DNA of 11,174 bases from Candidatus Paenalcaligenes intestinipullorum (GTDB taxonomy: Bacteria > Pseudomonadota > Gammaproteobacteria > Burkholderiales > Burkholderiaceae_B): NCBI GenBank assembly GCA_019120675.1, contig DWUQ01000052.1, forward strand, positions 1-11,174, written 5' to 3'. The notes under the pieces were generated by a model. It saw nothing but the letters and a program-made list of their open reading frames with translations, was not told the DNA's origin and ran no database searches. Below are positions 1 through 5,234 of this stretch, piece after piece (within the stretch, counting starts at the first letter, position 1; each line of letters opens with the position of its first letter). Both the position numbers and the translations under genes were made by a program.

Positions 1-1145
1 CCTTCGACGCCACGATGCGCCAAAGGAATATAGGCAGCTTGGCCCGGTGCCGTACTGACCGACACACCTACAATTTCCGCCTCGAAGGCATTGAGCGAGG
101 TGGTTTCGGTATCCAGCGCGACGATTTCGGCCTTTTGAATACTCTGCCAAAGCTGCGCTAAAGCGTCCTCGGTGGTGATGGTTTGGTATTGGCGTTCGGG
201 TTCTTCGGAGAGTTCGTTCTGCGTATCAGTGGTAACGGCAGCTGCTGGTGCGCCACCAACACGATGATCGTTGACGGGAATGCGTTGTGCATCACCGGTC
301 AGTTCACGCAACCAAGTACGGAAGCCATAAGTTTCGTAAAGCGCTTGTAACTGTTGGGTATCGGGTGAAGTAGGCTTAAGATGGGTAATACACGGTACCT
401 CATCTAAGGCGCAATCTAATTTGATTGTGACCAATTGACGCGTTAACTCAAACTGCGGAATAAAATCACGCAAATTCTGCCCGACCACGCCTTTAATTTC
501 TGCGGCATGATTAATAATTTCGTCAAGACTACCGTATTGATTTAGCCAACGTTGCGCTGTTTTTTCACCAACTTTAGCAACGCCTGGAATATTATCAGAG
601 CTATCTCCACGCAACATGAGATAATCAATAATCTGATGTGGCCAAACACCAAATCGATCTTTAACGCCTTGCACATCTTGGCGTTCGTTATTCATGGTGT
701 TGATCAGCTCAACCTGATCATTGACCAACTGAGCCATGTCTTTGTCACCGGTGGAAATCACCGTATGAATATTTTTAGCGGTCGCTTGCACCGACAACGT
801 ACCAATAATATCGTCTGCCTCGACTCCAGGCACACACAACACGGGCCACCCTAAGGCTTTGACAGCTTGGTGTATGGGCTCTATTTGTTGGCGCAATTCG
901 GTTGGCATTGCGCTACGATTAGCTTTATAGTCGCTAAATAGCTCATCGCGAAAGGTTGGGCCTTTGGCGTCAAATACACAAGCTAAATAATCTGGCGAAT
1001 AATCCTGTAATATTTTTCGCATCATGGCGATCACGCCATAAATGGCCCCAGTGGGGTCGCCCAATGAATTTCGCAAATCCGGCATAGCGTGATAGGCACG
1101 ATACAAATAGCTGGATCCATCAACTAGCAACAAGGTTTTTTTCAT
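1..1145 (-). CDS. polA: DNA polymerase I, N-terminal part (3' end outside window)
   Basis: DNA polymerase I fills gaps and removes RNA primers in replication and repair. The 381 visible codons begin MKKTLLLVDGSSYLYRAYHA, a typical PolA start. The 5' nuclease domain (about residues 1-280) carries the metal-binding acids seen in the family: D9, D59, E109/D111/D112 in GVEADD, D134/D136 in STGDKD and D181/D184 in GDSSDN. A helix-hairpin-helix segment (GVAKVGEKTAQ) follows. After a variable linker (about 285-325) the 3'-5' exonuclease domain begins with DTETTSL (D345, E347), the exo I motif, so proofreading is probably retained. The polymerase domain lies beyond the left edge. No clear Shine-Dalgarno sequence precedes the ATG. 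The start codon overlaps that of the divergent LOG gene, so the polA promoter must lie within or beyond that gene. Identity is secure from motifs and order; the exact start rests on family alignment. Confidence 0.97.
   Translation of the reverse strand, partial: MKKTLLLVDGSSYLYRAYHAMPDLRNSLGDPTGAIYGVIAMMRKILQDYSPDYLACVFDAKGPTFRDELFSDYKANRSAMPTELRQQIEPIHQAVKALGWPVLCVPGVEADDIIGTLSVQATAKNIHTVISTGDKDMAQLVNDQVELINTMNNERQDVQGVKDRFGVWPHQIIDYLMLRGDSSDNIPGVAKVGEKTAQRWLNQYGSLDEIINHAAEIKGVVGQNLRDFIPQFELTRQLVTIKLDCALDEVPCITHLKPTSPDTQQLQALYETYGFRTWLRELTGDAQRIPVNDHRVGGAPAAAVTTDTQNELSEEPERQYQTITTEDALAQLWQSIQKAEIVALDTETTSLNAFEAEIVGVSVSTAPGQAAYIPLAHRGVE
902..931 (+). promoter_or_regulatory. candidate sigma-70 promoter inside polA, reading toward the LOG gene
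   Basis: TTGGCA (902-907) and TATAGT (926-931) each match the -35 and -10 consensus at 5 of 6 positions and are separated by 18 bp. This would give a leader of roughly 205 nt before the LOG start at 1144. A plus-strand promoter must lie within polA because there is no intergenic space, but this match was found by eye and such matches arise by chance. Confidence 0.25.
1132..1135 (+). promoter_or_regulatory. ribosome binding site of the LOG gene
   Basis: AAGG lies 8 nt before the ATG at 1144, within a CAAGGTTTTTTTC context. It supports this start for the LOG protein even though the site sits inside the antisense strand of the first polA codons. Confidence 0.5.
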
Positions 1146-1824
1146 GTCTAACAATAAGATTGATCGTTTACCCGCTTCCGAGCAAATCGCGGTTATTTCC
1201 GATGAGTTGGAACGTGCCGTAAAAACACTGCACGAAGTCGGGTTTGGCGTCAGCGTATTTGGTAGTGCTCGTATTCCCCCTGGCCATAAATACTACAGCT
1301 TGGCCCAAGAAGTCGGCAAACGCCTAGCCGAGGCTGGCCTAATGTTAATCGCCGGCGGTGGTCCGGGCCTAATGGAGGCCTCCAACAAAGGCGCTTACGA
1401 AGCCGGTGGCCGTAGCGTAGGACTAAATATTCGCTTGCCTCGTGAAGCCAGCAACAACCAATACCAAACACACAGTTTGCAATTCGAGTACTTCTATTCG
1501 CGCAAAGCCACCTTTTTTATGCACAGTTTGGCTTATATTGCCTTGCCCGGCGGCTTTGGTACCTTAGATGAACTGTTCGAGATCTTAACACTAGTACAAA
1601 CGCGCAAAGTCCCCCGTGCACCTATTGTACTGATGGGTACCGAGTTTTGGGGTGGTTTATTAGAATGGATCAAAGATCAGCAAATTACCAACCAGCTCAT
1701 TTCCCCCGATGACATCAATTTGATCACCTTGACCGACGATGTTCAGGAGGTGATGCACATCGTTAATGAATGCTGCTCGCACTTTGCAGTCGAGCCCAGC
1801 ACCGAACCTGCTTTACCACAATAA
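1144..1824 (+). CDS. LOG family protein (TIGR00730 type, cytokinin riboside 5'-monophosphate phosphoribohydrolase-like)
   Basis: A 226-residue cytosolic Rossmann-fold protein of the LOG family, often mis-annotated as lysine decarboxylase. Characterised members hydrolyse nucleoside 5'-monophosphates to base plus ribose 5-phosphate. Visible motifs are FGSAR (39-43), GGGPGLMEASNKGA (71-84), SRK (119-121) and the signature PGGFGTLDE (135-143), with E143 and R120 at the expected catalytic positions. The first 30 residues form an extra N-terminal helix found in longer members of the family, which supports the ATG at 1144. The gene lies head-to-head with polA and 15 nt upstream of the solute-binding protein gene, so it may be the first gene of the transporter transcript. 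The physiological substrate cannot be read from the sequence; a general nucleotide-salvage role is inference. Confidence 0.9.
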   Translation: MSNNKIDRLPASEQIAVISDELERAVKTLHEVGFGVSVFGSARIPPGHKYYSLAQEVGKRLAEAGLMLIAGGGPGLMEASNKGAYEAGGRSVGLNIRLPREASNNQYQTHSLQFEYFYSRKATFFMHSLAYIALPGGFGTLDELFEILTLVQTRKVPRAPIVLMGTEFWGGLLEWIKDQQITNQLISPDDINLITLTDDVQEVMHIVNECCSHFAVEPSTEPALPQ

Positions 1825-1839
1825 CGATACGAGACGACT

Positions 1840-2637
1840 ATGCTTAAACTCTTACCCCGCTTTGTTGCCATGGCTGCCCTAGGAGTAGCTGCTTCGATGG
1901 CTCACGCCAGTGACTTCAAAGAAATCCGCATCGCCACCGAGGCAGGTTATCCACCGTTTGAATACCTCAATACCGATGGCGATATCGTTGGCTACAACAT
2001 CGACATCGGCAACGAAATCTGTAAACGCCTCGAAGCCGAATGCATCTGGATGGATCAGTCGTTTGATAGCCTGATCCCTGGTCTGCAAGCACGTAAGTTT
2101 GATTTGGCCAACTCCACAATGACCGCTACGGACGCCCGCCGTCGCGTTATCGACTTTAGTACGCCTTTGTATGTGGTGGCCTCTCGCTTGGTGGCGCACA
2201 AAGACAAACATCTTGAACCTACCGCTGAGTCCCTGAAGGGCTTACGTATTGGAGTGCAGCAAGGCACCATTATGGAAGCGCACGCTCGCAAAGAGTGGGC
2301 GCCCAAAGGCGTGACCATTGTGGCCTACCCCAGCTATACCAATGCGTACTTAGATTTGGCCGTTGGTCGCATCGATGCATCTTTCCAAGAGGCTCCTAAT
2401 GCACTTGAAGGCTTTTTAAGCCAACCCGAAGGGGCTGATTTTGCGCTAACGGGTGGGACCGTAACCGATAGCGCAATGCTGAACGAGCCGATTGCGATTG
2501 GCATTCGTAAAGGCAACAAAAAGCTTAAAGCCGCTGTCGATCAAGCGATCCTCGATATGCAAGCCGATGGTACGTTAAAACAAATCACCGACAAGCACTT
2601 TGAGCCCGGCCATATTGAGTTACCCAGCGGTCAATAA
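1840..2637 (+). CDS. periplasmic basic amino acid-binding protein of an ABC importer (HisJ/ArgT family)
   Basis: Solute-binding protein (265 aa) that captures an amino acid in the periplasm and delivers it to the membrane complex encoded just downstream. Residues 1-23 are a Sec signal peptide (basic MLKLLPR start, hydrophobic core, AHA before the likely cleavage site at S24). The mature part follows HisJ/LAO closely: TEAGYPPFEY (33-42), FDSLIPGL (75-82), STMTATDARR (92-101), QQGTIMEA (140-147) and EGFLSQP (190-196). C61 and C68 match the disulfide pair of HisJ. By alignment from memory, F75 takes the place of LAO Phe52 (Leu in HisJ), which favours lysine/arginine/ornithine. E34 and E184 replace Asp11 and Asp161. 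The ATG has a weak GAG-type ribosome site. Histidine, arginine or lysine all remain possible as main ligand. Confidence 0.92.
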   Translation: MLKLLPRFVAMAALGVAASMAHASDFKEIRIATEAGYPPFEYLNTDGDIVGYNIDIGNEICKRLEAECIWMDQSFDSLIPGLQARKFDLANSTMTATDARRRVIDFSTPLYVVASRLVAHKDKHLEPTAESLKGLRIGVQQGTIMEAHARKEWAPKGVTIVAYPSYTNAYLDLAVGRIDASFQEAPNALEGFLSQPEGADFALTGGTVTDSAMLNEPIAIGIRKGNKKLKAAVDQAILDMQADGTLKQITDKHFEPGHIELPSGQ

Positions 2638-2657
2638 GCTTTTTTTATGACGGTCTC

Positions 2658-2679
2658 GGCTTGGCTTCTCCCCCAAGCC
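2658..2679 (+). other. short stem-loop upstream of the intra-operon terminator
   Basis: GGCTTGG (2658-2664) and CCAAGCC (2673-2679) form a 7-bp GC-rich stem with an 8-nt loop, directly 5' of the larger terminator hairpin. There is no T-run of its own. It may protect the 3' end of the binding-protein message or form an alternative structure with its neighbour; both roles are inference. Confidence 0.4.
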
Positions 2680-2680
2680 T

Positions 2681-2720
2681 AAATAGTGGTGGCATAATGC
2701 CACCACTATTTATTTTTTTA
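2681..2720 (+). terminator. intrinsic terminator/attenuator between binding-protein and permease genes
   Basis: AAATAGTGGTGGCA (2681-2694) and TGCCACCACTATTT (2698-2711) are a perfect 14-bp inverted repeat with a TAA loop, followed by ATTTTTTTA. This has the form of a rho-independent terminator. The permease gene starts only 10 nt later, so no full promoter fits between. Partial read-through would give more binding protein than membrane complex, as is known for histidine and maltose transport operons. Confidence 0.85.
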
Positions 2721-2730
2721 CTGATTCATC

Positions 2731-3489
2731 ATGTTCTTAATGGGCTATGGTCCGCAAATTCTTGCGGGCACTTGGGAAACCATTAAGCTGGCCGTGTTGT
2801 CTGTCACCGTGTCGGTGGTGCTTGGTTTAGTGGCCGCTAGCTGTAAAGTCTTTCCCACCTCACGTGTGTTGCGCTCGATCGCTACCCTCTACACCACAAT
2901 TATTCGTGGCATTCCCGATTTGGTGCTGCTGATGCTGGTGTTTTTCACCTTGCAAGAATTCATCAATACGATCACCGATCACTTAACCGAACTGTCTGAG
3001 CTGATGCTGGACTCAAGCCTGACGTGGCTACACCCAATTGCTGCTTGGGTGGATATTGGTTATGTGGATTTAAGCGCTTTCACCACAGGGGTGATTACGC
3101 TGGGCTTTATTTATGGCGCGTACTTTGCAGAAACCTTTCGAGGCGCTTTTTTAGCGGTGCCTGCTGGACAGTTAGAGGCCGCCAAAGCCTATGGCATGAA
3201 GCCGTGGAATAGTTTTCGACGTGTGCTGTTTCCACAAATGCTGCGCCATGCTTTACCTGGCTTAGGTAATAACTGGCAGGTACTCTTAAAAGCGACTGCG
3301 CTCGTTTCACTGGTGGGTCTGAATGACATGGTCAAAGTGGCGCAAAACGCCGGTGCGGTAACGCACCACCCCTTCACTTTTATGGTCACGGTTGGCGTGA
3401 TTTACTTGGCCCTCACGACTCTATCGAATGGCGTCTTATATGCCTTACATCGTCGTTATGGTGTGGGGGTTGCGAGGCCCCAGTTATGA
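2731..3489 (+). CDS. amino acid ABC transporter permease, HisQ-like
   Basis: Inner-membrane subunit (252 aa) of a polar amino acid ABC importer. It pairs with the second permease downstream to form the translocation path. The N-terminal hydrophobic helix (about 18-36), IRGIPDLVLL (58-67), TLGFIYGAYFAETFRGAF (123-140), the EAA loop contacting the ATPase (E149-P168, EAAKAYGMKP to VLFP) and LPGLGNNWQVLLKATALVSL (175-194) all follow the HisQ pattern. It is about 20 residues longer than enterobacterial HisQ owing to extra sequence around residues 80-118. The stop overlaps the next start (ATGA at 3486-3489). There is no Shine-Dalgarno sequence before the ATG at 2731, and an in-frame ATG at 2743 is a possible alternative. 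The MFLxGYG opening resembles HisQ, so I keep the first. Confidence 0.93.
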   Translation: MFLMGYGPQILAGTWETIKLAVLSVTVSVVLGLVAASCKVFPTSRVLRSIATLYTTIIRGIPDLVLLMLVFFTLQEFINTITDHLTELSELMLDSSLTWLHPIAAWVDIGYVDLSAFTTGVITLGFIYGAYFAETFRGAFLAVPAGQLEAAKAYGMKPWNSFRRVLFPQMLRHALPGLGNNWQVLLKATALVSLVGLNDMVKVAQNAGAVTHHPFTFMVTVGVIYLALTTLSNGVLYALHRRYGVGVARPQL

Positions 3490-4196
3490 TGCTTGTACTT
3501 GAAGAATACTGGCGAGATTTTCTTTATGGCCAGTGGGGCGGGCCTTGGTCGGGCATGGTGGTCACACTCTGGGTGCTGGCTTTATCCTTGGCCTTTGGCT
3601 TTGTGATTTCCATTTTTACCGCCATCGGCCGTAATTCGGCACGTTGGTATGTACGCGGCCCCATCTGGACCTTTACCTATGTATTTCGTGGTACCCCATT
3701 GTATGTGCAGATTTTATTTATTTATGCGGGTATCTACGGCTTAGATTTTGTTAAAGACACCCCAAGCTTAGCGGCTTTTTTCTCTAGTGGCTTTAACTGC
3801 TTAGTGCTGGCATTGGTCTTAAATAATGTGGCCTACACCACTGAAATTTACGCTGGGGCGATTCGTGCGACCCCCCCTGGCGAAGTGGAAGCTGCACGAG
3901 CCTACGGTATGAGTAAATTCAATCTGTACCGTCGGATCATTCTGCCTTCGGCTTTGCGCCGTGCGCTACCGGCTTACAGCAACGAGGTGATCTTGATGCT
4001 GCACGCCACCTCGCTCGCCTTTACCGCGACCGTACCCGATATCTTAAAAGTAGCGCGTGATGCCAATGCGGCGACCTACTTAACCTTTGGCTCCTTTGGG
4101 GTCGCTGCTGTTCTATATTTATTAATTACCTTGGTGCTGGTGGGCGCTTTCCGTCTTATTGAGCGCCGTACGTTAGCATCGTTATACGCCCGATAG
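3486..4196 (+). CDS. amino acid ABC transporter permease, HisM-like
   Basis: Second inner-membrane permease (236 aa) of the importer. The sequence tracks HisM throughout: EYW near the N-terminus, FTYVFRGTPLYVQ (63-75), LNNVAYTTEIYAGAIR (112-127), the EAA loop at E135-P154 (EAARAYGM to IILP), and ALPAYSNEVILMLH (160-173) followed by TATVPDILKVARD (180-192). Several hydrophobic helices are evident (about 23-47, 66-85, 104-116, 203-221). The start overlaps the stop of the preceding permease by 4 nt, implying translational coupling. A second Met follows immediately (3489), but alignment to HisM favours the first. Together with the HisQ-like subunit it should form the heterodimeric channel. Confidence 0.94.
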   Translation: MMLVLEEYWRDFLYGQWGGPWSGMVVTLWVLALSLAFGFVISIFTAIGRNSARWYVRGPIWTFTYVFRGTPLYVQILFIYAGIYGLDFVKDTPSLAAFFSSGFNCLVLALVLNNVAYTTEIYAGAIRATPPGEVEAARAYGMSKFNLYRRIILPSALRRALPAYSNEVILMLHATSLAFTATVPDILKVARDANAATYLTFGSFGVAAVLYLLITLVLVGAFRLIERRTLASLYAR

Positions 4197-4205
4197 GCTG
4201 CCGTC

Positions 4206-4973
4206 ATGAGCAAATTAAAAGTCGAAAATATTCATAAATCCTTTTTGCAAAATGAAGTGCTCAAAGGCGTATCACTCGAAGCCGAAGCTGGGGATGTGAC
4301 CTGTATTATTGGCTCCAGCGGCTCAGGCAAAAGCACTTTTTTGCGTTGCATTAACTTTTTAGAAGTACCGGATCAGGGTACGGTACAACTCAACGACATG
4401 AGCCTACACAGTGTGCGTAAGCGTAACGGTGTGGTCGAGGTATCCGACTTAGCCACCCTCCGTCGTATGCGTACTAAGTTGTCGATGGTGTTTCAGCACT
4501 TCAATTTGTGGGGCCATATGAATGTACTGCAAAATGTCATTGAGGCTCCCGTAACCGTACTTGGTCTTAGCAAAGCAGAAGCCACCGAGCGAGCACGTCA
4601 TTATTTACATAAAGTGGGGCTGGGAACAGCCGTCGAGAAACAATACCCAGTACAGCTTTCAGGTGGTCAGCAGCAACGTGTGGCCATTGCGCGGGCGTTA
4701 AGCATGGAGCCAGAGGTCATGCTTTTCGACGAGCCCACCTCTGCTCTGGACCCTGAGCTGGTCGGTGATGTGCTACGGGTGATGCAGCAATTGGCCGAGG
4801 AAGGCCGCACGATGCTGATCGTAACCCACGAGATCGGCTTTGCCCGCCATGTGAGTAACCATGTCGTCTACTTGCATCAAGGACAAATCGAGGAAAGTGG
4901 CAAGCCTGAAGACATACTCAGTCACCCGAATAGTCCTCGTCTTCAAGCCTTCTTAAAAGGCAGTTTGAAGTAA
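4206..4973 (+). CDS. amino acid ABC transporter ATP-binding protein, HisP-like
   Basis: Cytoplasmic ATPase (255 aa) that powers the importer as a dimer bound to the EAA loops of the two permeases. All nucleotide-binding elements are present: Walker A GSSGSGKST (36-44, K42), Q-loop Q97 in VFQHFNLW, signature LSGGQQQR (151-158), Walker B VMLFDE (171-176), D-loop SALD (179-182) and switch H209 in VTHE. The segment after residue 65 (MSLHSVRKRNGVVEVSD) matches the polar-amino-acid ATPase subfamily, where HisP has a similar insertion. It is the last gene of the plus-strand operon, 9 nt after the HisM-like gene, and is followed by a hairpin and then a terminator. The cassette is complete, so the transporter is probably functional. 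Confidence 0.96.
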   Translation: MSKLKVENIHKSFLQNEVLKGVSLEAEAGDVTCIIGSSGSGKSTFLRCINFLEVPDQGTVQLNDMSLHSVRKRNGVVEVSDLATLRRMRTKLSMVFQHFNLWGHMNVLQNVIEAPVTVLGLSKAEATERARHYLHKVGLGTAVEKQYPVQLSGGQQQRVAIARALSMEPEVMLFDEPTSALDPELVGDVLRVMQQLAEEGRTMLIVTHEIGFARHVSNHVVYLHQGQIEESGKPEDILSHPNSPRLQAFLKGSLK

Positions 4974-4981
4974 GTAGCGCA

Positions 4982-5009
4982 TCGTGTCAGCCCTCTTTTG
5001 GTGACACGA
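4982..5009 (+). other. stop-proximal hairpin behind the transporter operon
   Basis: TCGTGTCA (4982-4989) and TGACACGA (5002-5009) form a perfect 8-bp stem with a 12-nt loop, 8 nt after the ATPase stop codon. There is no T-run after it, so it is more likely an mRNA-stabilising 3' structure or part of a rho-dependent end than an intrinsic terminator. Confidence 0.45.
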
Positions 5010-5146
5010 CTTGCCAAAGCAGGCGGTTCAACAAGCAGCTTAAGGCTTTCAATGAACACGTTTATCGTAGACAACCTATATTGTATTTTTAATCCTGCAA
5101 TGAAAGCTTAAAGTTTCGTAGCCTAGCAATACATTAACCAAAAAAC

Positions 5147-5186
5147 AACCCCAAAAAGTTGGCTGCTCATCCAACCTTTTGGGGTT
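5147..5186. terminator. bidirectional intrinsic terminator between convergent operons
   Basis: AACCCCAAAAAGTTGG (5147-5162) pairs with CCAACCTTTTGGGGTT (5171-5186) with one mismatch (5157/5176) and an 8-nt loop. On the plus strand the stem is followed by a short T tract (TTTT at 5185-5188). On the minus strand it is followed by TTGTTTTTTGG, read from the A-rich run at 5139-5148. It can serve both the transporter operon and typA. Confidence 0.85.
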
Positions 5187-5200
5187 TTCATGTCTGCCGT

Positions 5201-5226
5201 GTCGTGCTGACTCAACTAAGCACGAC
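5201..5226 (-). other. stop-proximal hairpin behind typA
   Basis: GTCGTGCT (5201-5208) and AGCACGAC (5219-5226) form an 8-bp perfect stem with a 10-nt loop, 8 nt past the typA stop on the minus strand and before the shared terminator. It lacks a T-run and is probably a 3'-UTR structure. Confidence 0.45.
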
Positions 5227-5234
5227 CCAACACC

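Larger units (their letters stand above)
4974..5234. other. intergenic region between convergent operons
   Basis: This 261-bp stretch separates the stop codons of the ATPase gene and typA. It holds a stop-proximal hairpin on each side and one bidirectional terminator. The central part (about 5010-5146) is AT-richer and contains a loose inverted repeat (GCTTTCA at 5045-5051, TGAAAGC at 5101-5107). I see no convincing gene or promoter there. Confidence 0.7.

Noticed and set aside
552..854. Open frame of 100 codons on the plus strand within polA
   Set aside because: It is antisense to the strongly conserved 5' nuclease domain of PolA, has no recognisable domain, and its composition follows the polA codons.
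5041..5110. Inverted repeat TAAGGCTTTCA/TGAAAGCTTA as a possible small RNA or regulator site
   Set aside because: The arms are about 50 nt apart, imperfect, and no promoter with acceptable -35/-10 spacing was found on either strand.
5053..5112. Small frame of 19 codons (ATGAACACG to GCTTAA) in the convergent intergenic region
   Set aside because: No ribosome site, no conserved feature and a position between terminators; a frame of this length is expected by chance.
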